Positions 34,872-43,745 of a DNA stretch of 64,000 bases are shown piece by piece. The stretch lies in contig NZ_SSMY01000006.1 in assembly GCF_004799495.1 (NCBI RefSeq), positions 303,749 to 367,748 of the forward strand, given 5' to 3'. The notes below the pieces were generated by a model. The model was given only the letters and a program-made list of their open reading frames with translations. It was not told the origin of the DNA and did no database searches. Numbering within the stretch: the first letter of the stretch is position 1; every line of letters starts with the position of its first letter. The stretch comes from Sphingomonas sp. (GTDB lineage: Bacteria; Pseudomonadota; Alphaproteobacteria; Sphingomonadales; Sphingomonadaceae). The position numbers and the translations under genes are program-made.

Positions 34872-36035
34872 ATGGGCGGCTCCATGGAACCTAGCGATCT
34901 TCGCGTCGCGCTGTTCTCGGGCAACTACAATTATGTCCGCGACGGCGCGAACCAGGCTCTGAACAAGCTCGTCGGGCATCTGCTCGCGCGCGGGGTGACG
35001 GTGCGCGTCTATTCGCCGACGACCGATACGCCGGCGTTCCCGCCGACCGGCGACCTGGTGAGCGTGCCCTCGCTGCCGATGCCGGGCGGGCGCGACGAGT
35101 TCCGGCTGGGGATCGGGCTGACCAAGGCGGCGCGGCGCGACCTGGAGGCATTCAAGCCCAATATCGTCCACGTTTCGGCACCCGATATTCTCGGCCACCG
35201 TGCGCTGACCTGGGCCGAAAAGAACGGCATCCCGAAGTTCAGCTCGATGCACACGCGTTTCGAGACCTACCCGCAATATTATCATATCGGCTTCGTCGTG
35301 CCGTGGATGATCCGCGCGTTGACCCGGTTCTACAACCGCGCCGACCAGGTCGTCGTGCCGGCACCGTCGTCGGGCGAGTTGTTGCGCAGTTGGGGCGTCA
35401 CCGTGCCGATCGGCATCTGGTCGCGCGGGGTCGATCATCACCGCTTCAACCCGGAGGCGCGCAGCCTCGAATGGCGCCGCTCGCTCGGTATCGCCGACGA
35501 CGAGGTCGCGATCGGTTTCCTCGGCCGGCTGGTGCTCGAAAAGGGTCTGGATATCTTTGCCGAGGTGATCGCCGCGCTCAAGCAACGCGGGGTCCGCCAT
35601 CGCGTCATGGTAATCGGCGAAGGGCCCGCGCGCGGCTGGTTCGCGGAGCGCGTGCCCGAAGCGGTCTTCACCGGGTTCCAGTCGGGCGACGCGCTCGGCC
35701 GCGCGGTCGCGAGCATGGACGTGTTCTTCAACCCCAGCGTCACCGAATCGTTCGGCAACGTCACCGCGGAGGCGATGGCGGCGGGCGTTCCCGTCGTCGC
35801 GGCGCGCGCGACCGGCGCGGTCGACCTGGTGCAGGACGGCGTCACGGGGTTCCTCGTGCCGCCGCGCGACGTTGATGCTTATGCCGATGCGATCGGTCGG
35901 CTGGCGCAGGACGATGCGCTGCGGCTCTCGGCCGGACGCGCCGGGCACGAGGCGGCGAAGGTCTACGAATGGGATCCGGTCAACGAAGCGGTGATCGACG
36001 CGTATCTGGCAATGTTGGCGCGGTTGGCCCGCTAG
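34872..36035 (+). CDS. Glycosyltransferase family 4 (MgtA/PimB-like)
   Basis: A 387-aa GT-B enzyme with no signal or membrane segment. The N-terminal domain starts LRVALFSGNYNYVRDGANQA and has HTRFETYPQYY; the C-terminal domain carries IGFLGRLVLEKGLDIF, the FNPSVTESFGNVTAEAMAAG nucleotide-sugar loop and GFLVPPRD. This is close to the GDP-mannose-dependent alpha-mannosyltransferase type used for glycolipids, though donor and acceptor remain uncertain. The ATG at 34872 or the one four codons later could be the start; neither has a clear SD. It stands alone between two minus-strand genes. Confidence 0.88.
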   Translation: MGGSMEPSDLRVALFSGNYNYVRDGANQALNKLVGHLLARGVTVRVYSPTTDTPAFPPTGDLVSVPSLPMPGGRDEFRLGIGLTKAARRDLEAFKPNIVHVSAPDILGHRALTWAEKNGIPKFSSMHTRFETYPQYYHIGFVVPWMIRALTRFYNRADQVVVPAPSSGELLRSWGVTVPIGIWSRGVDHHRFNPEARSLEWRRSLGIADDEVAIGFLGRLVLEKGLDIFAEVIAALKQRGVRHRVMVIGEGPARGWFAERVPEAVFTGFQSGDALGRAVASMDVFFNPSVTESFGNVTAEAMAAGVPVVAARATGAVDLVQDGVTGFLVPPRDVDAYADAIGRLAQDDALRLSAGRAGHEAAKVYEWDPVNEAVIDAYLAMLARLAR

Positions 36036-36036
36036 C

Positions 36037-36576
36037 TCAGGCGGGCGGCTTCCACGTCCGCTCTTCCTCGGCGACGCGCAGCACGTCGTACGCCGCCTGG
36101 ATCGCCTGAAAGCGTTTCGCGGCCTCGGCGTCGCCGGGACGCCGGTCGGGATGGTTTTCCTTCGCCATCTTGCGCCACGCGACGCGGACCTGGTCGAAGG
36201 TCGCATCGGGCTCGAGCTCGAACAGGTCGAGCGCGCGCATCTCGTCGCGTGATCGGCTGCCGTCGCCGGGACCGGCCCAGGCGTTGTGCTTCGATTGCGT
36301 ATAACCGTTGGCGGTACGCGTCTCGTCGGCTTCCCGCTCGGCGGCTTCCTCGGCGGTGAGCCCCTCGAAGTAATTCCAGCCGCGGTTGTATTCGCCGGCA
36401 TGCTCCTGGCAAAAATACCAGCGCTCGGGGCTGTTGGGCGATTTCGGCGCGGGGCAATCGCCCTTTTCGGTACAGCCGTGGCGATCGCACAGCCGGACGG
36501 TCGTCGCTTCGCGCGACGCGCCATAGCTGCCCCAACGGGGGAAGCCCCAGTTATCGGATCGGGTCGCGCGCGCCAT
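36037..36576 (-). CDS. J-domain protein with N-terminal cysteine cluster
   Basis: A 179-aa DnaJ-like cochaperone with the J domain at the C-terminus (about 113-175) rather than the front; HPD is at residues 142-144 in KENHPDRRPGD. The N-terminal part has four cysteines (C30, C35, C41, C56) that may bind zinc, with a WYFCQEHAGEYNRGWNYFEGL segment. The start at 36576 excludes an upstream extension. Proteins of this layout occur in alphaproteobacteria; partner DnaK is not in the window. It converges with the glycosyltransferase, 1 bp apart. Confidence 0.88.
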   Translation of the reverse strand: MARATRSDNWGFPRWGSYGASREATTVRLCDRHGCTEKGDCPAPKSPNSPERWYFCQEHAGEYNRGWNYFEGLTAEEAAEREADETRTANGYTQSKHNAWAGPGDGSRSRDEMRALDLFELEPDATFDQVRVAWRKMAKENHPDRRPGDAEAAKRFQAIQAAYDVLRVAEEERTWKPPA

Positions 36577-36620
36577 GTGGGGGCACTTAGGGGCGGATGG
36601 TGCGAAACGCCACACCCTCA

Positions 36621-36698
36621 ACCGTCATCCCAGCGAAAGCTGGGATCTCGCGCAGTCTGCTTAACTGCCTGAGACCCCAGCTTTCGCTGGGGTGACGG
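36621..36698. repeat. REP-like palindromic repeat, copy 2
   Basis: ATCCCAGCGAAAGCTGGGAT and ACCCCAGCTTTCGCTGGGGT hairpins, head to head, within outer ACCGTCA and TGACGG. Same architecture as 1593-1670. It lies upstream of the J-domain gene and just after the 3' end of RNase P RNA. Confidence 0.8.
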
Positions 36699-36706
36699 AA
36701 GATGAT

Positions 36707-37067
36707 GCCAGAGGGTACATAAGCCGGGTTCTGTACTCCCGAAGGAGTGGCGACCATTCCTCTAGGCCCGCCATTGCTGACGGGCTCAAGCAACCAACCC
36801 GGGCGACGAGCTGAAACGAAGCCCATGCGCCGCCCCTATTCGGTCTTGCTCCCGGTGGGGTTTGCCATGCCGCGACTGTTACCAGCCCCGCGGTGCGCTC
36901 TTACCGCACCCTTTCACTCTTACCGGGCGAACCCGGCGACCTGCTCTCTGTGGCACTTTCCCTGGGGTCACCCCCGGCGGGCGTTACCCGCCACCGTCGT
37001 TCCGCGGAGCCCGGACTTTCCTCGCCCCCGTGACAAGCACGGGGCCGCGGCCGCCCGACCCTCTGGC
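36707..37067 (-). ncRNA. rnpB: RNase P RNA (catalytic subunit)
   Basis: On the minus strand, GCCAGAGGGT at the 5' end (37058-37067) pairs over 10 bp with ACCCTCTGGC at the 3' end (36707-36716), forming P1. Next to it are GAGGAAAGTCCGGGCTCC, the conserved P4 5' element, GGGTAAGAGCGCACC and, near the 3' end, GAACCCGGCTTAT. Length is about 361 nt, typical of type A alphaproteobacterial RNase P. Exact ends are inferred from P1. It trims 5' leaders from tRNA precursors with RnpA. Confidence 0.95.
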
Positions 37068-37077
37068 GGTTAGCGCC

Positions 37078-37767
37078 TTACGCGTCGCCCTGCGGTTTGG
37101 GAAGCAGCAACGCCAACAGCAAACTCCTGCACTCGCCGTCGATTTCGCCGTCGATCAGTTCGGGACGGAAGCGGCGCTGAAACGCGACGACCGCGGCGAG
37201 CTTGTCGGTCACCTCATACCCGAAGCGTTCGAGCGCGAGCAGGAAGCCGGCGTCGCTCCACAGCGGGTCGATCAAATTCTTGGTCGGGCGCGGCATGGCG
37301 AGGCGCAGCCTGGCGAGCGTTCCCCAGGGAAAACGCTCGCCCGGGTCCTGCTTGCGCGTCGGCGCGATGTCCGAATGGCCGACGATGTTGCCGCGGGTGA
37401 TGCCGTAACGCTGCTTGATGTCGTCGAGCAGCGGGCACAACGCGTCGATCTGGGCATCGGTGAAGTCGCGATAGCCGAATTCGTGCCCCGGATTGACCAG
37501 TTCGATCCCGACCGACGCCGAATTGACGTCGGTAATACCGCGCCAGTGCGACGCCCCGGCGTGCCACGCGCGCTTGTCCTCGGCCACCAGGCGGTGAACC
37601 GTGCCGTCCTCGTCGATCAGATAATGCGCGGAGACTTCGGCGGACGCGTCGGTCAGTCGCGAGATCGCCGCCTCGGCGCTCTCCATGCCGGTGTAGTGGA
37701 GCACGATCATCGTCACCGGCAGCTGCCGCTCGTTGAAATTGGGCGACGGGGTCTCGACAATGCTCAC
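37078..37767 (-). CDS. N-acetylmuramoyl-L-alanine amidase (AmpD/AmiD type)
   Basis: A 229-aa amidase_2 enzyme that cuts the bond between muramic acid and the stem peptide. The GTG start (37767) gives SIVETPSPNFNERQLPVTMIVLHY as N-terminus, split here as SIVETPSPNFNERQ and VTMIVLHYTG. Zinc ligands are H24, H131 and D141 (HSDIAPTRKQDPG); the C-terminal domain after 165 looks like a peptidoglycan-binding domain. No signal peptide is evident, which favours a cytosolic AmpD-like recycling role. It follows cheR by 38 bp and ends 10 bp before rnpB. Confidence 0.9.
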   Translation of the reverse strand: MSIVETPSPNFNERQLPVTMIVLHYTGMESAEAAISRLTDASAEVSAHYLIDEDGTVHRLVAEDKRAWHAGASHWRGITDVNSASVGIELVNPGHEFGYRDFTDAQIDALCPLLDDIKQRYGITRGNIVGHSDIAPTRKQDPGERFPWGTLARLRLAMPRPTKNLIDPLWSDAGFLLALERFGYEVTDKLAAVVAFQRRFRPELIDGEIDGECRSLLLALLLPKPQGDA

Positions 37768-37805
37768 GACGCTGAGAATTGCGGCCAAGCGGGCCGAAAG
37801 TAAAC

Positions 37806-38624
37806 CTATGCCGCCGCGGCAGCGGACCACGTGGGCTCGTACAGCCCGCGATAGCGCTGGCTTGGCTTGAATGCTTCGGTCTGGCCGATCACCGTCTCCC
37901 CCGCGCCCAGCACCAGCACGCCGTCGGGGCGCAGCACCTGCGCCAGCCGCTCGAGCACCTTGCGGCGCAGGTCGAGCGAGAAATAGAGCAGGACGTTGCG
38001 GCACAGGATCACGTCGAACCGCCCGATCGGCAGCGGGTCGGCGACCAGGTTCATGCGGCGGAACGAGACCATCCGGGTCAAGCCGGGGTTCGCGATCCAG
38101 TCGCCGTCGACGCTGTCGAACCATTGCATCATGCGGCGGATCGGCAGCCCGCGCTGGATCTCGAACTGCGTGAACCGGCCTGCCTTCGCGCGATCCAGCG
38201 CCGAGGCCGACACGTCGGTCGCGACGATTTCGGGCATCTGCTCGTCGATCTTCTCCGCGAACAGCATGGCGAGACTGAGCGGTTCCTGCCCGGTCGAGCA
38301 GCCCGCCGACCAGATCCGCGGGCGCCGCGTCGTCGGCACGTCGGCGATCACCTCACCGATCATGTCGAACACCGGCGAGTCGCGGAAGAACGAGCTTTCC
38401 TGATTGAGCAGTTCGTCGACGACGCGGTTCGCCAGCGCGCCGTTGCGGTCGGCGCGGATCGCGGCTGCCATGCTGTCGAGCGAATCGTGGCCGGTATCGC
38501 GCATCGAAGGCTTGAGCGCGGTTTCGATCCGCCAGCGGCGATTGGCGTCGATCTGCTGGCCGGTGCGCGCCTCCAGCAAAGCGGCGAATTCGGCGATCGG
38601 GCCGGCCGGGCGCGGGTTCAGCAT
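37806..38624 (-). CDS. cheR: Chemotaxis protein methyltransferase CheR
   Basis: SAM-dependent methylation of glutamates on chemoreceptors. The 272-aa product has the N-terminal helical CheR_N domain, then SRPRIWSAGCSTGQEPLSLAM-type text (IWSAGCSTGQEPLSLAM), SFFRDSPVFD and FDVILCRNVLLYFS. It overlaps cheB by 7 bp, completing the adaptation pair. The window has no MCP gene, so receptors are encoded elsewhere. Confidence 0.95.
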   Translation of the reverse strand: MLNPRPAGPIAEFAALLEARTGQQIDANRRWRIETALKPSMRDTGHDSLDSMAAAIRADRNGALANRVVDELLNQESSFFRDSPVFDMIGEVIADVPTTRRPRIWSAGCSTGQEPLSLAMLFAEKIDEQMPEIVATDVSASALDRAKAGRFTQFEIQRGLPIRRMMQWFDSVDGDWIANPGLTRMVSFRRMNLVADPLPIGRFDVILCRNVLLYFSLDLRRKVLERLAQVLRPDGVLVLGAGETVIGQTEAFKPSQRYRGLYEPTWSAAAAA

Positions 38625-39691
38625 GACGCTCGCCCGCGATCCGGCCGCCGCCGCCGCGCGATCAACTGGCCGATTTCGTCGGGCGGCAGGATCGCATCGG
38701 CGATGCCCGCGGTCACCACCGCCCCGGGCATGCCCCAGACCACCGACGAGGCGCGGTCCTGGACGACGAGACTACCGCCCGCCTCAGCGAGCGCGGCAGC
38801 GCCGATCACGCCGTCGCGCCCCATCCCACTCAACACCACGCCGAGCGCGCGATCGCCGAACGTTTCCGCGACCGATTCAAGCATCGGATCGACCGACGGC
38901 AGACAGCCGCTTGCCGACGACGCGGTCGACAGCCGCACCGCTGCGCCGTCACCCATCGAGACGCAACGCAGGTGCGCGCGCCCCGGGGCGATCAGGATGC
39001 GGCCGGGCCGAATGCGCGCGTGATCCTCGGCGACTTCGCACGGACGCCCCGCGAGCACCGCCACTTGTGCTGCGAAATACGGCATGAACGATTCGGGCAG
39101 GTGCTGCGTGATCAGGACCGGCAGCCGGAACTCCGCCGGTAGCGAGCGCAGTAATGAGCTGAGGGCATGGATCCCGCCGGTCGAGGCACCAATTGCGACG
39201 ATATCGAAATCGTCGCCCGGCACGGTCGCGGCGGCGGGGGTGCGCGGCGCGACGACCTCATCGACCTGGACGAGCCGATCGATCTTTTCGTTGAGCAGAC
39301 CCGCAAACCGCCCCGCGAACGCGCCTACCTCGGGCTTGACCAGGGTATCAGCGGCGCCGAGCGCGAGTGCCTGGATCGTCGTCGCGGCGCCATCGGCGCA
39401 GGCCGAGGACACGATCAGCACACGCGCGCCCCGGCTCGCGGCGATCAGGTCGGGGAGCGCGGTCAGCCCGTCGATCCCCGGCATCTCGATATCGAGCACG
39501 ATCACGTCGACGCGATGCTTCGCCAGGAACGCTTGCGCGGCGTGCGCATCCGACACCGCGCCGGCGACGATGAACCGCCCTGCACCGTCGATCGCGCGCG
39601 CCATCACGGCCCGCGCGACGACCGAATCGTCGACGATCAGGACCGACGGCGGGGCGTCGCACTCTTCATAGTCAGGGACCGCAGCGGCCAT
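38618..39691 (-). CDS. cheB: Chemotaxis response regulator protein-glutamate methylesterase CheB
   Basis: Removes methyl groups from chemoreceptors when phosphorylated by CheA. The 357-aa product has a receiver domain with D67 in VIVLDIEMPG and an esterase domain with catalytic S170 (GASTGG), H197 (ITQHLPE) and D293 (GMGRDGV). The linker is about 15 residues. The gene lies between cheY and cheR and overlaps cheR by 7 bp. Confidence 0.96.
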   Translation of the reverse strand: MAAAVPDYEECDAPPSVLIVDDSVVARAVMARAIDGAGRFIVAGAVSDAHAAQAFLAKHRVDVIVLDIEMPGIDGLTALPDLIAASRGARVLIVSSACADGAATTIQALALGAADTLVKPEVGAFAGRFAGLLNEKIDRLVQVDEVVAPRTPAAATVPGDDFDIVAIGASTGGIHALSSLLRSLPAEFRLPVLITQHLPESFMPYFAAQVAVLAGRPCEVAEDHARIRPGRILIAPGRAHLRCVSMGDGAAVRLSTASSASGCLPSVDPMLESVAETFGDRALGVVLSGMGRDGVIGAAALAEAGGSLVVQDRASSVVWGMPGAVVTAGIADAILPPDEIGQLIARRRRPDRGRASC

Positions 39692-39707
39692 TTCGGCAAA
39701 CGCCGGA

Positions 39708-40073
39708 TCAAGCCATGCCGACGATTTGGAGCTTACTTTCCAGCGTCTCGCGATCGAACGGCTTCATCACATATTCGTCGGCGCCCGCTTCGATCGCGGC
39801 GCGGATATACGCCATGCCGTTCTCGGTCGTGCAGAACACCACCTTGGGACGGCTGACGAGCGCGGTTTCGCGCAGCGCGCGGAGGAAATCCATCCCGCTC
39901 ATCACCGGCATGTTCCAGTCGAGCAAGATCACGTCGGGCACCGCGGCCATGCAGCTGTCGAGCGCTTCCTTGCCATCGGCAGCCTCGCTCACTTCGAAAT
40001 CGAGCGTTTCCAGGATGTGGCGGGCGACCTTCCGGATCACCTTGGAATCATCGACAACCAGACACGTCTTCAT
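39708..40073 (-). CDS. cheY: Single-domain response regulator CheY
   Basis: A 121-aa stand-alone receiver. D8/D9 (LVVDDS), phosphoacceptor D52 (LLDWNMP), T82-T83 (FCTTENG) and K104 (VMKPFD) are all present. In flagellate species it binds FliM; with no flagellar gene in the window it could also control another output. It sits between cheW and cheB in the operon, 62 bp after cheW. Confidence 0.95.
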   Translation of the reverse strand: MKTCLVVDDSKVIRKVARHILETLDFEVSEAADGKEALDSCMAAVPDVILLDWNMPVMSGMDFLRALRETALVSRPKVVFCTTENGMAYIRAAIEAGADEYVMKPFDRETLESKLQIVGMA

Positions 40074-40135
40074 GACCGAAAAACCCCGTTACTTGGCCTT
40101 CGCCCATTATTTAGGGGCAAACGATGATCAGCGAG

Positions 40136-40579
40136 TTAATTGACCGTCACGGCTTCGTTCGTTGGCCCGTGGATCAGCGCGGTGAGGTCGATCGCCAGAA
40201 TCGGCTCGCCGTCGCGCTCGATCTGGCCGCAACCCGCCGCTCGCCAGCCCCCGTCGAGCGCGATTCCCGAGGGCAACGGCGATGCCGCGAAGGGTGCGAC
40301 GTCCTCCAGCGAATCGACCAGCACCGCATAATGATGCCCGTCGATCACCGTGATGACCGCGCGCGATCCGGCGATACCGAGCGGCGGCATGCCGAGCGCC
40401 GCGTGCGTGTCGATCACCGTTACCACGCGGCTGCGCAGCGCGGCGAGCCCGCGGATGTGGCGCGCGACACGCGGGGTCGGGGTGACGTGGCCGATATCCA
40501 CCACCGATTCGACCTGCGCCGAATCGATCGCGACGCCCCGGCCCGCGATGTGCGCGATCAGGAAAAGCTGCTCGGTCAT
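40136..40579 (-). CDS. cheW: Chemotaxis coupling protein CheW
   Basis: A 147-aa SH3-like adaptor joining receptors to CheA. It begins MTEQLFLIAHIAGRGVAIDS and has ATPRVARHIRGLAALRSRVVTVID-type text (IRGLAALRSRVVTVID) and the late HYAVLVDSLEDV; it is slightly shorter than enteric CheW. Its start overlaps the cheA stop by 4 bp (ATGA), so the pair is translated together. Confidence 0.93.
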   Translation of the reverse strand: MTEQLFLIAHIAGRGVAIDSAQVESVVDIGHVTPTPRVARHIRGLAALRSRVVTVIDTHAALGMPPLGIAGSRAVITVIDGHHYAVLVDSLEDVAPFAASPLPSGIALDGGWRAAGCGQIERDGEPILAIDLTALIHGPTNEAVTVN

Positions 40580-42882
40580 GCCGCCTCCACGCGCTTCGCG
40601 ACTGCCGCGAGCAACCCGGCGCGGTCGTAGCGATAGACGCGGTCGAGCGCGCCGATGTCGCGGCGGTCGTTGCTGAGGAGAAGCGTGCGGCCGTCGCGGC
40701 TCGCGCCGGCGTCGGTGCTCAGGATCACGGCCGCCTGCTCGCTGTCTTCCGCCTTCGTCGCAACGCGATAGCCGGCGGCCTCGAGCACGGGCTTGAGGAA
40801 AGTCGCGATCCAGTTATCCGCTTCGCCGTCGATCAGGCACAAGGGCGCGCCGGGTTGGACCGTCTCGCCGGTGTCGGGGCCGAGCAGCCATTGCGGGTCG
40901 ATCAGCTCGATCTGCTCGTCGGCGATCGTGACGACGCCCAGGATCGGTCCGGCCTGGGCCGAAGGCGTGATCTCGGTCGGGACCGCGACGATATCGACCG
41001 GTTCGGCGATGGCATAGGCCACCTCGGCGTCGCCGTCCGCGATCCGCAGCACCGCCAGCTCGGGACGCCCGGCGGTCTCGCCCAGCGCCGCGAGCGGGAT
41101 GATCCGCCCGTCGACCAGCAATCGCATCCGCCCGCCGGTGAAGCGCGCGGCGTCGGCCGGCACGGTTTCGACCCGGTCGATGATCGCCAGCGGCACCGCG
41201 CGGCGGCGTCCGTCGAGATCCTCGAACAACAGGGCATCGACCGTCGGCGCGGCCGCTTCTTCGGACTCGTCGTCCTGGACCACGGCGTCGCGGGTGAAGT
41301 TGATCCCGGCCTCGGCCGCGATTCCCGCGCAATCGAGCAGCAGCATCGGCGACCCGCTGTCGGGCAGCGTCTGGCCGGCGTAGATACCGGTCGCCATCAC
41401 CGCGGGCGCGGCGGGCTTGATGACAAGTTCTTCGTGATCGAGCACCGAATCGACCGCGACCGCGAAACTGCCGCCGCTCGCGCTGATGATCGCCAGCATG
41501 TCCACCGCGCCGGAAGCGGCCGGACACAGGCCCAGCAGAGCGCCGAGATCGACCAGCGGCATACGGCGGTCGCGCACCGTTGCGGTGGCCGTATCGCCCA
41601 GCAGGTCGACGCGGATCGCGTCACCGCCGATATGAACGATCTCCTCAATGGCCTGACGCGTGACGGCGAAACGCTGTCCGGCGATACCGATGACGATCGC
41701 CGGAATGATCGATAGCGTCAGCGGCACGTGGATCAGGATGCGCAGGCCGCGACCCAGTGCATTGACCAGCTCGATCCGACCGCCGATCTGTTCGATGTTG
41801 GCGCGCACCACGTCCATGCCGACGCCGCGGCCGGAGATCGCGGTGACTTCGTCCTTGGTGGAAAGGCCGGGTTCGAAAATCAGGTCGAGCTTGGCGCGTT
41901 CGCTCAGCGCCGACAGGTCGCGCCCGCGCGACTGCCCCGACGCCGTCAGTTTTTGGACCAGCCGGTCGGTGTCGATCCCGCGCCCGTCGTCGGCGATTTC
42001 GATGATGATCTGGTTGCCCGACTGGCGCGCCGAGACGACCAGCCGGCCCACCTCGCGCTTGCCCGCGGCGCGGCGTTCTTCGGCGGTCTCTACGCCATGG
42101 TCGATCGAATTGCGGATGATATGGACCAACGGGTCGCGCATCATCTCGATCATCTCGCGGTCGAGCTCGACATCGGCGCCCTCGATCACCAGTTGCACCG
42201 ACTTGCCGACTTCGGCGGCGGTGTCGCGGACCATGCGGGGAAGCGCGGAGAACAACGCATCGACCTTTTGCATGCGCGTCCGCGTTACGGTGTCGCGCAT
42301 TTCGGCGACGGTCAGCGACAGCCGGTCGAGCGCTGCCTCGATCCCGGGATCGCCCTGATGATCACGCATCCGGCGGGCGAGTTCGTTGCGCGCCAGCACC
42401 ATGTCCGACATGCCGCTCATCATCCGGTCGAGCAATTCGGTCGAGAGCCTGACGCTGCGCTGCGCCACGCGCTGGTTGGTCGGCGCCTGTTGCGCGACCG
42501 GGGCAGCGGCCTCGGCACCCGCATCGAGCGCGGCGATCAGCAGATCCTCGCCGTTGTCGGGCAATGCAACGCCGGCATCGATCGCCTCGACGATCTCGCC
42601 GATACGGTCGACGATCGCGAGCACGGCGCTGACCAGCGACGCGTCGGGTTTGCGGTCACCGGCGCGAACCGCCGCGAGCACATCCTCGGCGGCGTGGCTC
42701 AGTCGCGCCAGACGCGGCAGGTCGAGGAAGCCGCAGCTCCCCTTGACGGTGTGGACGAAGCGGAAAATCGCATCGAGCCGCGCGCGGTCGTCGGGCTGCA
42801 ATTCCCACGCGATAATCTCGCCCGAGAGCGCCTCGAGCGTCTCGCGCGTTTCGGCAATGAATTCCTGGAGCAGGTCGTCCAT
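40576..42882 (-). CDS. cheA: Chemotaxis histidine kinase CheA with additional C-terminal domains
   Basis: A 768-aa kinase. Domain order: HPt with H44 (FVHTVKGSCGF), dimerisation helices around 140-195, HATPase with HIIRNSIDHGVE, ADDGRGID and SGRGVGMDVV, CheW-like regulatory domain to about 525, then a second CheW-like domain (about 535-655) and a receiver-like tail (about 660-768) with no clear phosphoacceptor pocket (PLCLIDGEADN, VILSTDAG). The P2 docking domain is short or absent. CheA hybrids with extra C-terminal modules occur in alphaproteobacteria; the degenerate receiver may act as a phosphate sink or dock. It precedes cheW and follows chpT. Confidence 0.94.
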   Translation of the reverse strand: MDDLLQEFIAETRETLEALSGEIIAWELQPDDRARLDAIFRFVHTVKGSCGFLDLPRLARLSHAAEDVLAAVRAGDRKPDASLVSAVLAIVDRIGEIVEAIDAGVALPDNGEDLLIAALDAGAEAAAPVAQQAPTNQRVAQRSVRLSTELLDRMMSGMSDMVLARNELARRMRDHQGDPGIEAALDRLSLTVAEMRDTVTRTRMQKVDALFSALPRMVRDTAAEVGKSVQLVIEGADVELDREMIEMMRDPLVHIIRNSIDHGVETAEERRAAGKREVGRLVVSARQSGNQIIIEIADDGRGIDTDRLVQKLTASGQSRGRDLSALSERAKLDLIFEPGLSTKDEVTAISGRGVGMDVVRANIEQIGGRIELVNALGRGLRILIHVPLTLSIIPAIVIGIAGQRFAVTRQAIEEIVHIGGDAIRVDLLGDTATATVRDRRMPLVDLGALLGLCPAASGAVDMLAIISASGGSFAVAVDSVLDHEELVIKPAAPAVMATGIYAGQTLPDSGSPMLLLDCAGIAAEAGINFTRDAVVQDDESEEAAAPTVDALLFEDLDGRRRAVPLAIIDRVETVPADAARFTGGRMRLLVDGRIIPLAALGETAGRPELAVLRIADGDAEVAYAIAEPVDIVAVPTEITPSAQAGPILGVVTIADEQIELIDPQWLLGPDTGETVQPGAPLCLIDGEADNWIATFLKPVLEAAGYRVATKAEDSEQAAVILSTDAGASRDGRTLLLSNDRRDIGALDRVYRYDRAGLLAAVAKRVEAA

Positions 42883-42940
42883 GGGTCCCCGGGGCTAAGC
42901 GCTTCCGCGGACCATGGAGGCAGACTGGTTAAGGAGGGCT

Positions 42941-43597
42941 TTACCCGCCAGCCGTTCCCGCGTGAATTGTCACGCCGAACAGCAGGATAGGCGAGTCCGG
43001 GTCGGATATCTGGACGCTGCCGTTTCCGGCCGCGACGAGTGAATGGACCAGATAGGCCGCCGCGCCGCGCGGCGTCACCGCCTCTTCGCCCAATTCGCCG
43101 CGTAAGGTCGTGCGCAGTTCCTGGTCGAGCACCAGCCGCGGCCCTTCGGCACGCACCACGATCTCGACCTTGTCGCCATCCGCTTCGGCGCCGATATCGA
43201 GCTGCCCGCCGCGCACCAGCGCATCGCCCGCGATCAACGCGAGGTTGAGCAGCACCTTGATCGCCGGCTTGGGCAGCGCGCCCTCGTCGACCATCCAGCC
43301 GATCGCGACCTTCCCGCCCTCGCTGAACAGCCCCTCAATCGCCGCACGCGCCTCGCGCGTATCGACCGTCTCGCCGAACCCGCCCGCCGCGCCGAACGCG
43401 AGGCGGAAGAATTTGAGCTTGTTGGCGGAGGCCTTTGCGCTTTCGTTGAGCAGGTCGAGGCACCGCTGCCGCATCTCCGGATCATGTTCGTCGGCGAGCA
43501 GTTCGAGCCCGTTGTTGAGCGCCCCGACGGGGCTGAGCAGGTCGTGGCACAGCCGCGAGCAGAGCAGACTGGCGAAATCGACCGGAGTGATGGTCAT
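42941..43597 (-). CDS. chpT: Histidine phosphotransferase ChpT family protein
   Basis: A 218-aa protein. The N-terminal DHp-like helices carry H18 in LLCSRLCHDLLSPVGALNNG, the phospho-accepting site of ChpT, and a degenerate ATPase-like C-terminal domain follows (no N/G boxes). ChpT passes phosphate from CckA to CtrA and CpdR in Caulobacter. The start at 43597 is chosen by family length; longer frame is shadow. It heads the che operon here, 58 bp before cheA, so it could link both pathways. That link is inference. Confidence 0.85.
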   Translation of the reverse strand: MTITPVDFASLLCSRLCHDLLSPVGALNNGLELLADEHDPEMRQRCLDLLNESAKASANKLKFFRLAFGAAGGFGETVDTREARAAIEGLFSEGGKVAIGWMVDEGALPKPAIKVLLNLALIAGDALVRGGQLDIGAEADGDKVEIVVRAEGPRLVLDQELRTTLRGELGEEAVTPRGAAAYLVHSLVAAGNGSVQISDPDSPILLFGVTIHAGTAGG

Positions 43598-43671
43598 TGC
43601 AGGCGGGGCTTTCGTTTTGTTGCGAGCGTTGTGGCGACGGGAAGTTTGCGGCGCAAGCCGTTCCATGAACT

Positions 43672-43740
43672 TGCCTCCCCCCGGCGGAGGCCGGGGTCCA
43701 GCATCACGCCGGTCATAACCGAATCCCGGCCTTGCCGGGG
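43672..43740. repeat. REP-like palindromes upstream of chpT
   Basis: CCCCCCGGCGGAGGCCGGGGT and TCCCGGCCTTGCCGGGGA hairpins with a GTCAT motif between them. It belongs loosely to the same paired-hairpin family as 1593-1670. Confidence 0.55.
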
Positions 43741-43745
43741 AAGCG

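Noticed and set aside
36621..36698. Palindromes considered as CRISPR repeats
   Set aside because: Only two facing hairpins with no regular spacers; the pattern is REP-like.
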